36,563 bases of DNA from Flavobacterium sp. (GCA_003497625.1 DNNO01000029.1:14814-51376), one strand, 5' to 3'. Positions 24,126-32,563 are shown, numbered from the stretch's first letter. The notes: generated from the sequence alone by a model not told the origin. Translations and numbers: made by a program.

Positions 24126-24887
24126 TTACTTGAAAATTTCAGTGAAAAAGGTTTTCATTGTTTCCCAACTTCTTTTATCGGCTAATTCGTTGTAGGCAGC
24201 GCCTTTGCTGTTATCGCTTCCCGCATCTTTGTGTGTAAAGGCGTGAACTGAATTTGCATAGTAAACCATTTGCCAATCGGCTTTAGTTTCTCGCATTTCG
24301 GTTTGAAAAGCTTCCACTTCTTTTGCAGGAACATAAGGATCGTCTGCACCATGTAATACTAAAACTTTTGCTTTAATTTCATTAGTTGGGCTATTCGCTG
24401 CTTTTCTTAAACCGCCATGAAAAGAAACTACTCCTTTTACATTTAAGTTACCACGAGCCGTTTCAATAGCACCTGTTCCGCCAAAGCAATATCCAATTAC
24501 CGCAATCTGATTTTTATCAGCACCGGCTTTTACTAATTGGTCAATCGCCAATTGAATTCTTTTTTGATATTCTGCTGGATTGTTTTTGTATAAACCTGCA
24601 TTTTTTCCAGCTTCACCTGTATTTTTTGGATTGTTTCCAACTCCGTAAATATCAGCTACAAAAGCATGATAGCCTAATTTTGCTAAAGCTTCCGCGGATT
24701 CTTTTGCGTGTGCATCAATGCCCATCCAAGCAGGAAGAACTATAACACCTGCTTTTTTTGGATTTGCTTTTTTTGCTTTAGCAAAAAAGCCTTCTAATTT
24801 TTGATTACCATCGGCGTAATCTACTTTTACTAATTGTCCAAAGCTATTCATTGTTGCTAAGAGTAAGGTAATGTAAATGTACTTCAT
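24126..24887 (-). CDS. Dienelactone hydrolase family protein, secreted
   Basis: 253 residues from the ATG at 24887, which yields a clean signal peptide (MKYIYITLLLATMNSFGQ); an upstream in-frame ATG at 24923 would add a second hydrophobic stretch and is less likely. Alpha/beta-hydrolase with the nucleophile C134 in GYCFGG, acid D183 (or D182) in HGADDPYVP and H215 in SVHAFTH, i.e. the Cys-Asp-His triad of dienelactone hydrolases. The substrate is unknown and the signal peptide suggests a periplasmic role. It lies downstream of the B12 ABC genes on the same strand, 69 bases away, and ends in its own terminator. Confidence 0.87.
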   Translation of the reverse strand: MKYIYITLLLATMNSFGQLVKVDYADGNQKLEGFFAKAKKANPKKAGVIVLPAWMGIDAHAKESAEALAKLGYHAFVADIYGVGNNPKNTGEAGKNAGLYKNNPAEYQKRIQLAIDQLVKAGADKNQIAVIGYCFGGTGAIETARGNLNVKGVVSFHGGLRKAANSPTNEIKAKVLVLHGADDPYVPAKEVEAFQTEMRETKADWQMVYYANSVHAFTHKDAGSDNSKGAAYNELADKRSWETMKTFFTEIFK

Positions 24888-24956
24888 AACTTTTTTTAGT
24901 AAAATTATAAAAATTGAAGACACTTGGCGTTAAACAAAAGGTAAAATTGGGATAAA

Positions 24957-25742
24957 TTATTTGATTTTGAACTTACCAATGGAAGCATCAAAAGTCAAAT
25001 GTTCAGTATCAAATAACGTATTAAAAATCCCAGTTTGAATCAAATTACAAGGTTGGTCTTGTACAATTTGAGTTGGTGTGAACACTATCATTTCATCAGT
25101 CATTTGAATCGCTAAATCGATGTCATGCGTAGAGTAGAGGATAGTTTTTCCGGTTTCATGCGTGAGTTTTTGCAACAGTTTCAACAAAGTCGCTTTGTGA
25201 ACTAAATCTAAATGTGTTGTAGGTTCGTCTAAAATAATAATCGAAGTATCTTGTGCCAAAGCTCGAGCAATTAAAGCTATTTGTAACTGACCATCGCTAA
25301 TTTCATCGTGTTTTTTATGAATCAAATGTTGGATTTCGGTTAACGAAATAGCTTCTTCAATTTTGATTGTATCTTCTTCGGATAAAGTTCCTAACCAATT
25401 AGTGTATGGCTGTCTTCCTAAAGCGATGATTTCGTAAACGGTTAAATTACTTGGAGGCAATTTTTCAGTTAACACGATGCTTAATTCTTGCGCTAAATCA
25501 AGTGGTTTATAACTTTGAAGCGACTTATTGAGTAAAGAAACTTCACCTTGTAAAGGAGGAATAATTCCAGTTATTGTTTTTAATAAAGTCGATTTTCCGA
25601 TTCCGTTTTCACCAATTAAAGCGATTAATTTCCCTTTTTCTAAACCAAGATTAATGTTCTGAGCAATAGTAATCGTTTCCGATTTTGACTTGTAGCCAAT
25701 CGAAAGGTTTGAGGTTTGTATGGTGAAATTTTTTTCGCTCAT
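24957..25742 (-). CDS. btuD: ABC transporter ATP-binding protein, BtuD-like (cobalamin/iron-type)
   Basis: 261 residues. Walker A is GENGIGKST (44-52), the signature is ISDGQLQ (an SDGQ variant of the SGGQ motif), Walker B is IIILDEPTTHLD, and the H-loop is STHDIDLA. This is the FecE/BtuD/HmuV type that powers import of cobalamin or iron complexes. It follows the permease gene with a two-base gap and completes a substrate-binding protein-permease-ATPase operon. The nearby cobalamin riboswitch and TonB receptor make vitamin B12 the best guess; haem or siderophore import is the alternative. Confidence 0.82.
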   Translation of the reverse strand: MSEKNFTIQTSNLSIGYKSKSETITIAQNINLGLEKGKLIALIGENGIGKSTLLKTITGIIPPLQGEVSLLNKSLQSYKPLDLAQELSIVLTEKLPPSNLTVYEIIALGRQPYTNWLGTLSEEDTIKIEEAISLTEIQHLIHKKHDEISDGQLQIALIARALAQDTSIIILDEPTTHLDLVHKATLLKLLQKLTHETGKTILYSTHDIDLAIQMTDEMIVFTPTQIVQDQPCNLIQTGIFNTLFDTEHLTFDASIGKFKIK

Positions 25743-25744
25743 GA

Positions 25745-26770
25745 TTAAAATCGTTTCTTTCTAACTAACAACCAAATCACAACTGGTGCTCCAATTACGG
25801 ATGTTATTGCATTTATTGGAAGTGTAATATCATTTCCTGGAACTTGAGCAATAGTATCACAAAAAAGCATGACAATCGCACCAAGTAAAAGTGTACTCCA
25901 AAACAACACAAAATGATTACTCGTTTGAAACAGCAATTTCGCCATGTGAGGAACTGCCAACCCAATAAAAGCAATTGGTCCAGCAAAAGCGGTAATACTG
26001 CCTGCTAAAATACTGGTGGCGATAATAATTAAAAAACGCGTTTTCTTATAGTTGATTCCGATACTTTGGGCGTATTTTTCTCCTAATAATAAAGCATTCA
26101 AAGGTTTGATTACCATAAAACTAATTCCAATTCCGATGATAACAAAAAGTGATAAAAGCGAAATTTCATTCCATGATAAATTTGAAATGCTTCCCATGGA
26201 CCAAAACGTGAATTTCTGCAATTTTTCAGCCGAAGTAGAATAGGATAAAACCGAAACTATGGCACTAGTGAAACTTCCAAACATCAATCCGACAATTAGA
26301 ATGGCCATGGTGTCTTTCAATTTTTGGGAAACCAATAAAACCGCCATCAAAACTAAAAAACTTCCTAAACTCGAAGCTAAAACTAATCCGTAATTCGATA
26401 AAAAGAATGAGGAAATAAATGAAGGTAAAAATCCAGTTCCTAAGATAATAAATGCCACCCCCAAACTCGCACCCGAACTCAATCCTAAAACATAAGGTCC
26501 AGCCAACGGATTTCTGAACAACGTTTGCATCAACAATCCGCTCATCGAAAGTCCAATTCCTACTAAAATTGCGGTAATAGCTTTTGGGAAACGGAAATTC
26601 CACAGAATAATTTCCCAACTTTCCTTACTCATTTCTTGAGATAAAAGTCCGTTAACGACTTCTTTCAAAGGAATTGCGACAGAGCCTAGACTAATGTTTA
26701 CCAAAAACAAAAACACCATTACTAAAAGTAAGATGATAAAAAGAAAGTTTTGTTTTTTGGTTAATGGCAT
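25745..26770 (-). CDS. btuC: FecCD/BtuC family ABC transporter permease
   Basis: 341 residues with about nine or ten membrane segments. It opens with a typical TM1 and the LWNFRFPKAITAILVGIGLSMSG motif (an R-x-P-R-like stretch), then PLAGPYVLGLSSGASLGVA, and ends with DITLPINAITSVIGAPVVIWLL, all hallmarks of FecCD/BtuC permeases. It imports a chelate across the inner membrane together with the ATPase and the binding protein. It lies in an operon with both, the binding protein gene ending 25 bases upstream. B12 is inferred from the locus. Confidence 0.85.
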   Translation of the reverse strand: MPLTKKQNFLFIILLLVMVFLFLVNISLGSVAIPLKEVVNGLLSQEMSKESWEIILWNFRFPKAITAILVGIGLSMSGLLMQTLFRNPLAGPYVLGLSSGASLGVAFIILGTGFLPSFISSFFLSNYGLVLASSLGSFLVLMAVLLVSQKLKDTMAILIVGLMFGSFTSAIVSVLSYSTSAEKLQKFTFWSMGSISNLSWNEISLLSLFVIIGIGISFMVIKPLNALLLGEKYAQSIGINYKKTRFLIIIATSILAGSITAFAGPIAFIGLAVPHMAKLLFQTSNHFVLFWSTLLLGAIVMLFCDTIAQVPGNDITLPINAITSVIGAPVVIWLLVRKKRF

Positions 26771-26795
26771 GCGTTGAATTTTTGGCTAAATTACA

Positions 26796-27926
26796 TTATT
26801 TTAACTTCTCAAAAAAGAACAATTCATGATTGGGTAATGCTTCAGGATGTAAAATTTTTACAATGTCTTTCAAAACCAAATCAGGACGATTTTGTGCTAA
26901 TTCGTAATAAATAACACCACCAGTTTTGCCTTTTTTAGTACTAAATGAATATACATTTTTGTTCTTAACCGCTTTAAAATGAATGTAATTTGGGTTGTTA
27001 TCCAAAATTTGTTGAATTGAACCAAATTGTCCAGGACCAATCCAAAAATCGGCGTCTTTTGCTTTGTCTAAAACGCTTTCGAACGATAAAGCTAAGCTTC
27101 CTGTTCCTTTGGAATCTTTCCATAGATAATTGCCATTGGCTTCTTTTAGGAAATAGGCAGCCCAACTATCGCCTTGTGGTAAAAACCATTGATCTTCATA
27201 GATGGCCCCAGCAAAAATGGTTGGTTGGGTTTTCGCGTTTTTCGCTAAAGCTAATACTGAATTATACTCTTTTTCAATTGAATTGAAGATTTCTGTCGCT
27301 TTTTCGTCCAAATCATACAAAGCGCCAAAGAACTTAATCCATTCTGCTTTTCCCAAAGGTGTTTTTTCGGTCCAATCGCCGTTGAAGATGATTTTCTGAC
27401 CGTTTTTTTCTAAGTTTTTGTAGGTTTTCAAATCGCCATCAACACTAAATCCAACGATTACATCAGGTTGAATGTCTAAAATGACTTCGGTATTTAAACC
27501 TTGATTAGAACCTAAATCTCTTACTTTTCCAGCATCGATTAAAGCCCTAGTTTTTTCTGATGAAATATATTGTGTTGTTGGAAAACCAATTAATGTATTT
27601 TCTATGCCTAATGATTCTAAAGCCGGAATATGCGTAGTTGAGGTTACAATCACTTTCTTAATTGGCACCTCAATCGAAGTAAATTGTTGTAAACTATCTG
27701 GAATTTGAACGCCTTTTTTATGAAGCACATACGTATAATTATCTTTTGCTTCAGGATACGCATTCGAAACTTTTACAATCGAAAAACCTTCGTGTTTTTC
27801 AATCGAAAAACCTTCCGCATGTTGAATGCTGTTTTGTACGGAAGTATTTAGATTTGCAGAACTTTCCGATTCTTTACATTGGATAAATCCTAAAAATAAA
27901 ATGACTAACAAGAAATAATGGCGCAT
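26796..27926 (-). CDS. btuF: ABC transporter substrate-binding lipoprotein, BtuF-like
   Basis: 376 residues; lipoprotein signal (hydrophobic segment, C17 in GFIQC followed by KESES). The two-lobe helical-backbone fold typical of BtuF/FhuD (class III) is seen in VIVTSTTHIPALESLGIENTLIGFP (in two stretches) and EVILDIQPDVIVGF, a common signature of the family. It would capture cobalamin in the periplasm for BtuCD. It starts the minus-strand operon btuF-btuC-btuD. A -7 box lies 15 bases upstream of the start codon; no riboswitch precedes it, in contrast to the divergent receptor gene. Confidence 0.8.
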   Translation of the reverse strand: MRHYFLLVILFLGFIQCKESESSANLNTSVQNSIQHAEGFSIEKHEGFSIVKVSNAYPEAKDNYTYVLHKKGVQIPDSLQQFTSIEVPIKKVIVTSTTHIPALESLGIENTLIGFPTTQYISSEKTRALIDAGKVRDLGSNQGLNTEVILDIQPDVIVGFSVDGDLKTYKNLEKNGQKIIFNGDWTEKTPLGKAEWIKFFGALYDLDEKATEIFNSIEKEYNSVLALAKNAKTQPTIFAGAIYEDQWFLPQGDSWAAYFLKEANGNYLWKDSKGTGSLALSFESVLDKAKDADFWIGPGQFGSIQQILDNNPNYIHFKAVKNKNVYSFSTKKGKTGGVIYYELAQNRPDLVLKDIVKILHPEALPNHELFFFEKLK

Positions 27927-27940
27927 GAAAATGTTTTTTG

Positions 27941-27948
27941 CAAAAGTA
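27941..27948 (-). promoter_or_regulatory. -7 promoter box (TACTTTTG) of the btuF operon
   Basis: An exact TAnnTTTG on the minus strand, 15 bases before the btuF ATG. This leaves an almost leaderless mRNA with no space for a riboswitch. The -33 element is not clear. Confidence 0.55.
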
Positions 27949-28012
27949 GTACTTTACATTCAAAAACAGATTATATGTAACAAATGATGCCAAACGATTT
28001 ATCAAAAACCAC

Positions 28013-28020
28013 TAAATTTG
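28013..28020 (+). promoter_or_regulatory. -7 promoter box (TAAATTTG) of the small membrane protein gene
   Basis: An exact TAnnTTTG match 12 bases before the small ORF at 28033. Together with the minus-strand box at 27941-27948 it makes a compact divergent promoter region. Confidence 0.5.
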
Positions 28021-28032
28021 TCATAAAAAAAC

Positions 28033-28140
28033 ATGAGAACAGATTCAAACGCTTTCCTTTATGCAGTAGCAACTATTATTTTAGCACATTTTGTTATTGG
28101 CTTTATTTGGTTGTGGCGCAAGATGAATAAGAAGAAGTAG
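28033..28140 (+). CDS. Small single-span membrane protein (35 residues)
   Basis: A short ORF of 36 codons including stop: MRTDSNAFLYAV, a hydrophobic segment (~residues 8-28) with aromatic IWLW at its end, then the basic tail RKMNKKK. The shape (short polar N-terminus, one span, positively charged C-terminus) is that of a real small membrane protein. A perfect -7 box lies 12 bases upstream. It sits between the divergent btuF promoter and the riboswitch promoter. I do not recognise a family. It may be an accessory to the B12 system or unrelated. Confidence 0.5.
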   Translation: MRTDSNAFLYAVATIILAHFVIGFIWLWRKMNKKK

Positions 28141-28165
28141 TTTTTTGAAAGATGTTTAGTAAATA

Positions 28166-28195
28166 TTGCATTTTTATAAAAATATAATACCTTTG
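28166..28195 (+). promoter_or_regulatory. Consensus promoter of the cobalamin riboswitch-receptor transcript
   Basis: TTG (28166-28168), 19 bases, then TACCTTTG (28188-28195), a full match to the Bacteroidota consensus. Transcription should start around 28200-28203, right before the riboswitch. Confidence 0.8.
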
Positions 28196-28202
28196 CCCTC
28201 GA

Positions 28203-28385
28203 ATTTTGGTTGTTGTTTCTGAATTTTTCAAAACAACATTAAAAGGGAATTAGGTGTAAAACCTAAGCTGTACCCGCAACTGTAAGCTATAAAGCTTGTT
28301 ATTATCTACATTACCATTGTTCGCCTTGGCGAATGAGAAGGTTGATAACAAGACGCAAGCCAGGAGACCTGCCACATTCATTGAG
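28203..28385 (+). promoter_or_regulatory. Cobalamin (AdoCbl) riboswitch
   Basis: Conserved elements are in the right order: a helix GTTGTTT/AAACAAC (28212-28218 with 28231-28237), then AGGGAATTAGGTG...AACCTAAGCTG, TACCCGCAACTGTAAGC, a long variable arm (~28285-28350), and the B12 box AAGCCAGGAGACCTGCC (28357-28373). These are the diagnostic residues of Rfam class Cobalamin. Downstream, an 8-bp hairpin CAAACTTT/AAAGTTTG (28389-28412) and GGG (28418-28420)/CCCC (28439-28442) could form the expression platform before the ATG at 28472. No terminator T-run follows, so translational control is likely. It is expected to repress the receptor when B12 is plentiful. Confidence 0.93.
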
Positions 28386-28471
28386 TAACAAACTTTCGGG
28401 AAAAAAAGTTTGAGTATGGGTAAATTCTGTGCTTTTCTCCCCAATTTATTAAATTTTTTATTAACCCTAAA

Positions 28472-30409
28472 ATGAACAAAAAGTTTATTGGCTTAAGTGT
28501 ATTTACACTGGCTACTGCTTTTGCGTATGCTCAAGAATCAGATACGCTAAAAGTTAACAACCTAAAAGAAGTTGTTGTTTCGGACACTAAATTTGCGCAA
28601 AGCAAAGAAAAATCAGGTAAAATTATTGAAGTGATTACCGCGCAAGACTTAGAAGCAAAAAAAGGTCAAAATTTGGCTAACGTTTTAAGTCAAGTTGCGG
28701 GAGTTGAAATCAATGGAAATCAATCGTTTAACGGGAAAAACTTAGGCTATTACATTCGTGGTGGTCGTAATCGTCAAGTAGCCATTTATATTGATGGTGT
28801 TCCAGTTTCTGACGCTTCAGGAATTAATATCGAATATGATTTGCGTTTGATTCCAGTAGAACAAATCGAAAAAATTGAAGTAATGAAAGGCGCTTCGAGT
28901 ACTCTATATGGAACTGGAGCTGCAACGGGAGTTATCAATATTACGTTGAAAAAATCGGCTAAAAAGGAAATTTCAGGAAACGCGTATATCAATATGGGAA
29001 CGCAAAATACTTCGGAAACTTCAAAAACGAGTGCACAAGATTTCAATCAAGGGTTATCGGTAAATGGAACGGTTAATAAAGTTTCCTACATGACCACTTT
29101 AAACAGCACGGAAACCAAAGGAATGTCGGAAGCCGCTGGAGAAGATTTTGAAGAAGATACGTTTTCGAGAGTGAATGTGTTGCAGAAAATTGGTTTTAAA
29201 GCGAACGATAAATTAAGTTTTGAGTTTTTTGTAAATTACGACCGAATTAAAAATACGTTTGATAATTCTTTTGACGGAATTATCGCTAATGCTGATGATT
29301 TGAACAACAATAGTTTTTCGGAACAATTCAGAATCGGATTTTTACCAAAATACAAATACAACAAAGGAGAATTTGCCATTAACGCAGGAGCTTCGACAAT
29401 TGATAGAGTTTTAAATATTTCAAATTCTTGGTCGGGAACCATTGATAATTACAATTATTCGGGTAGAAGTGCTTCGATTGATGCTTTCAATAAATACAAT
29501 TTCAGCAAACAAGTGTATTTGGTTATAGGTGCGCAATATCAATATTTCGATATGACACAAAAAGACGCTTACACTGATGTTGCAAGAGAAGGAGCGAAAT
29601 TCAATTTATTTGATCCGTATGCAACAGTTGTTTTTAATTCTGAATTTGGTTTGAACATTAACGCAGGAGTTCGTTTCAATACACACAGCGAATACGGAAG
29701 TCAAGTAGTGTATAATTTCAATCCGAGTTATTCATTTGAGAACTTACCTTTGAAAGTTTTAGCTTCATACAGTACGGCTTTCATCACGCCAAGTTTATAC
29801 CAATTATACGGACCTTACGGAAACTTAGACTTAACGCCAGAAGAAAATGCTACGGCAGAATTTGGTTTTGAATCGCAATTATTGGATAAGAAGTTGACTA
29901 TTAATGCTGTTGGTTTTTATAGAGAAGAAGAAAATACTTTTGGATTCTATTACAATTCAGCAACATTTGAATCGTATTATATTAATATTGACGGAACTTA
30001 CAATGCAAAAGGAGTTGAAGCAAGTGTTCGTTACTCATTATCTGAAAGATTTAATATTGGTGGAAATTATACATTTACTCAAGTAGAAGAGCAATTAAAC
30101 CGTTTGATTCCAAAGCACAAAGGAAATGTAGATTTGAATTACAAATTCAAAAGAGGAACATTCGGAATCAATTATCAATATGTAGATCACAGAAGCGATG
30201 CGTATTACGATTCGAATATTTGGGCAACACAAGCTGTTAATTTAGCTGCTTATCAGTTGGTTAATTCGAATATTTCTTATGAGTTATTGCCGAATCGTTT
30301 GCATATTTTTGGAACTGTAACCAATATTTTAAACGATGATTTCCAAGAATTAATTGGATACAACACCAGAGGAAGAAACTTTAAATTAGGTTTAAGTTTT
30401 CTGTTTTAG
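28472..30409 (+). CDS. btuB: TonB-dependent outer-membrane receptor, BtuB-like (cobalamin uptake)
   Basis: 645 residues: signal peptide (to ~20), TonB-box region with EVVVS (33-37), a plug domain (~45-165) with IDGVPVSDASG and EQIEKIEVMKGASSTLYGTGAATGVINI in two stretches, and a 22-strand-type beta-barrel ending LGLSFLF with terminal Phe. It imports vitamin B12 across the outer membrane using TonB energy; the B12 identity follows from the cobalamin riboswitch directly upstream. Length is near BtuB (~600). It is monocistronic, with a strong terminator after it. Confidence 0.9.
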   Translation: MNKKFIGLSVFTLATAFAYAQESDTLKVNNLKEVVVSDTKFAQSKEKSGKIIEVITAQDLEAKKGQNLANVLSQVAGVEINGNQSFNGKNLGYYIRGGRNRQVAIYIDGVPVSDASGINIEYDLRLIPVEQIEKIEVMKGASSTLYGTGAATGVINITLKKSAKKEISGNAYINMGTQNTSETSKTSAQDFNQGLSVNGTVNKVSYMTTLNSTETKGMSEAAGEDFEEDTFSRVNVLQKIGFKANDKLSFEFFVNYDRIKNTFDNSFDGIIANADDLNNNSFSEQFRIGFLPKYKYNKGEFAINAGASTIDRVLNISNSWSGTIDNYNYSGRSASIDAFNKYNFSKQVYLVIGAQYQYFDMTQKDAYTDVAREGAKFNLFDPYATVVFNSEFGLNINAGVRFNTHSEYGSQVVYNFNPSYSFENLPLKVLASYSTAFITPSLYQLYGPYGNLDLTPEENATAEFGFESQLLDKKLTINAVGFYREEENTFGFYYNSATFESYYINIDGTYNAKGVEASVRYSLSERFNIGGNYTFTQVEEQLNRLIPKHKGNVDLNYKFKRGTFGINYQYVDHRSDAYYDSNIWATQAVNLAAYQLVNSNISYELLPNRLHIFGTVTNILNDDFQELIGYNTRGRNFKLGLSFLF

Positions 30410-30432
30410 ATAAAGTTTAATTATTTGATTTT

Positions 30433-30468
30433 AAAAGGTTTTGATATTTTTTTATCAGAACCTTTTTT
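30433..30468 (+). terminator. Terminator after the BtuB-like receptor gene
   Basis: A 14-bp stem with one G-U pair (30433-30446 with 30453-30466), loop of six T residues, then a T-tract. Confidence 0.9.
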
Positions 30469-30523
30469 CTTTTTGTAACAAAATTAAATTACATTCGTCT
30501 TCATTATAAACCAACCAATTAAT

Positions 30524-31039
30524 ATGAACCAAAACGAGTTTTTACAAATAATCACTCCTTTTAAGGATAAGTTATTTCGTTTAGCGAAGCGAATGCTCGT
30601 AAGTACCGAAGAAGCAGAAGATGCTACTCAGGAAGTGTTGGTGCGGTTATGGAATAAAAACAGTTCTTTGGAACAATACAATAGTGTAGAAGCTTTAGCG
30701 ATGACGATGACCAAGAACTATTGTTTGGATCAACTGAAAAGCAAAAGAGCTACAAATTTGCAAATTGTACATAACAATTATCAAGATAAGCAAGCTAGTG
30801 TTGAAACACAAATAGAACATCAAAATACGTTGCAATGGGCCGAAAAATTAATGAATGATTTACCCGAACAACAACGATTGATCTTACAACTAAGGGAAAT
30901 TGAAGAATATGAATTTTCAGAAATTGCTCAAGTATTAGAAATGAATGAAACAGCGGTTCGAGTGGCTTTATCAAGAGCACGAAAAACCTTAAGAGAACAA
31001 ATAGAAAAAACACATAATTATGGAACTCAAGTTAGTTGA
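30524..31039 (+). CDS. ECF-type RNA polymerase sigma factor
   Basis: 171 residues with region 2 (ATQEVLVRLWNKNSSLEQY plus the preceding LFRLAKRMLVSTEEAED) and region 4 (WAEKLMNDLPEQQRLILQLREIEEYEFSEIAQVLEMNETAVRVALSRARKTLREQI, helix-turn-helix), here quoted in parts: LPEQQRLILQL and MNETAVRVALSRARKTL. It recognises a specific promoter set as a stress or envelope sigma. It overlaps the next gene by 20 bases, and that gene encodes a membrane protein placed as the cognate anti-sigma factor. No obvious autoregulatory promoter is visible; a weak TACATTCG box lies at 30490-30497. Confidence 0.9.
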   Translation: MNQNEFLQIITPFKDKLFRLAKRMLVSTEEAEDATQEVLVRLWNKNSSLEQYNSVEALAMTMTKNYCLDQLKSKRATNLQIVHNNYQDKQASVETQIEHQNTLQWAEKLMNDLPEQQRLILQLREIEEYEFSEIAQVLEMNETAVRVALSRARKTLREQIEKTHNYGTQVS

Positions 31040-31463
31040 ACAATTATTGGAAAAATACTTTCAAGGAGAAACTACAATAGCAGAAGAAAAACAATTAAAG
31101 GCCTATTTTTCTTCCAACGATGTGGCGCCACATTTGGCTAAATATCAATCGCTGTTTGGTTACTTTGAAACACAAAAAGGAACGCAATTCGAGCAAAACC
31201 TTCCATTACAACCTAGAAAACAAAGTACTGTAAAATGGATAGGTATCGCAGCAAGTTTTGTTGTACTTTTTGGATTGGCAACCTTCTATTTTTATCCATC
31301 CGAACCTAAACACGAAGATTTAGGAACGTATGATAATCCTGAAGAAGCCTTTGCAGCAACACAAAAAGCTTTGTTAATGGTTTCAGAACAAGTAAACATT
31401 GGCATGGAAAGTGTAGTATATTTAGAAGAATACGAAAAAACAAAAAAAACAATTTTTAAATAA
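31020..31463 (+). CDS. Putative membrane anti-sigma factor
   Basis: 147 residues: an N-terminal cytosolic helical part (~1-70) starting MELKLVEQLLEKYFQGETTIAEEKQL, a single membrane segment (~72-91, WIGIAASFVVLFGLATFYF) and a short extracytoplasmic C-terminal tail. It overlaps the sigma gene by 20 bases, the usual ECF sigma/anti-sigma arrangement. No zinc-binding HxxxCxxC motif is seen, so it would be a non-ZAS type, as in many Bacteroidota. Function inferred from position and topology. Confidence 0.75.
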   Translation: MELKLVEQLLEKYFQGETTIAEEKQLKAYFSSNDVAPHLAKYQSLFGYFETQKGTQFEQNLPLQPRKQSTVKWIGIAASFVVLFGLATFYFYPSEPKHEDLGTYDNPEEAFAATQKALLMVSEQVNIGMESVVYLEEYEKTKKTIFK

Positions 31464-31470
31464 AAGAAAA

Positions 31471-31998
31471 ATGAAAAATTTAGTAGTAGTTATAGCGTTT
31501 TTAATGGCATCAACATTTTCTTTTGCTCAAGGAGTATTTGATAAATTTGAAGATAAAGAAGGAGTAGCATCGGTTATTGTAAATAAGAAGATGTTTGAAA
31601 TGATGAGTAAAGTGAAAGTGGATGCAAAAGATAAAGAAATGCAACAGTACATGAACTTGCTTAAAAAATTAGACAACTTAAAAGTGTTTACAACTAGCAA
31701 TACAAAATTAGGTGCCGATATGAAAGCAACTGTAAATGGTTATTTAAAATCGAATCCTTTAGAAGAATTAATGCGTGTTAATGGCGATGGTAAAAACGTA
31801 AAAATTTACGTAAAATCGGGTGCTAATGAAAACATAGTAAGAGAACTTTTAATGTTTGTTGAAGGCTCTAATGTGAAAGATGCAGGAACAGTGGTTTTAT
31901 CATTAACAGGGAACTTTAGTTTAGATGAAATTTCTATGTTAACAGAGAAAATGAATTTACCTGGTGGCGATGATTTGAAAAAAGCTTCTAAAAAGTAA
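31471..31998 (+). CDS. DUF4252 domain-containing protein
   Basis: 175 residues with a signal peptide (MKNLVVVIAFLMASTFSFAQ) and a DUF4252 domain: GVASVIVNKKMFEMMSKV, a KKLDNLKVFTTSN segment, and an MLTEKMNLPGG C-terminus. The family is Bacteroidota-specific, envelope-localised and of unknown function. It forms the third gene of the sigma/anti-sigma operon and is followed four bases later by a second DUF4252 gene. Such genes are typical targets of the linked ECF sigma factor. Confidence 0.87.
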   Translation: MKNLVVVIAFLMASTFSFAQGVFDKFEDKEGVASVIVNKKMFEMMSKVKVDAKDKEMQQYMNLLKKLDNLKVFTTSNTKLGADMKATVNGYLKSNPLEELMRVNGDGKNVKIYVKSGANENIVRELLMFVEGSNVKDAGTVVLSLTGNFSLDEISMLTEKMNLPGGDDLKKASKK

Positions 31999-32002
31999 TC
32001 AC

Positions 32003-32536
32003 ATGAAAAAGTTAGTATTACTTGTTTCAAGTGTGATTTTACTTTGCAGTTGCGAAGACAAGCCTACACTTCAAAAGTATTTTGTAGAAAATACAGAATC
32101 TTCCAAGTTTATAGCGATTGATTTAGCTCCTAACATCATTAAAACAGATAAAGTTGCGTTGTCTGAAACCGAAAAAGCAGCTTTAGAATCGTTTGAAAAA
32201 ATGAATATTTTAGCTTTTAGAACCGATTCAACTAATACGTCTGGTTATGAAACTGAAATTAAAGAAGTAAAAGCCATTTTAAAAGATGAAAGCTATCAGC
32301 AATTAATGAAAGCAGGTTCTGGTAATGATGGTGCAGCAATTTATTTTGTAGGTGCTGATGACGAACATATTGAAGAATTTGTCGTTTTAGCAGGAAAGAA
32401 AGAAAATGGTTTTGCAGTAGTTCGCGTTTTAGGAAACGATATGAATCCAACTCATATAATGAATATGCTGACATTACTTCAAAAATCGAATGTCGATTTA
32501 GAACAACTCAAGCCTTTACAGCAATTAATGAAATAA
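32003..32536 (+). CDS. DUF4252 lipoprotein, second copy
   Basis: 177 residues. The signal peptide is of the lipoprotein type (MKKLVLLVSSVILLCSCEDK; lipidated Cys at 15 or 17, the second more likely with S-C-E-D after it). The DUF4252-like fold is shared with the preceding gene (KYFVENTESSKFIAIDL near the start, and a TLLQKSNVDLEQLKPL C-terminus). It is probably a lipid-anchored partner of the secreted copy. Last gene of the operon, followed by a bidirectional terminator. Confidence 0.8.
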   Translation: MKKLVLLVSSVILLCSCEDKPTLQKYFVENTESSKFIAIDLAPNIIKTDKVALSETEKAALESFEKMNILAFRTDSTNTSGYETEIKEVKAILKDESYQQLMKAGSGNDGAAIYFVGADDEHIEEFVVLAGKKENGFAVVRVLGNDMNPTHIMNMLTLLQKSNVDLEQLKPLQQLMK

Positions 32537-32538
32537 AA

Positions 32539-32563
32539 AAATCCCGCTTCTGCGGGATTTTTT
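32539..32563. terminator. Bidirectional terminator between the DUF4252 and carotenoid operons
   Basis: A 9-bp stem AAATCCCGC (32539-32547) with GCGGGATTT (32552-32560), TTCT loop, T-tract on the plus side and an A-tract for the minus-strand reading. It separates two convergent operons whose stop codons are 25 bases apart. Confidence 0.9.

Noticed and set aside
28250-28444. Minus-strand open frame over the riboswitch
   Set aside because: It is the complement of the structured cobalamin riboswitch; conserved RNA elements explain the sequence.
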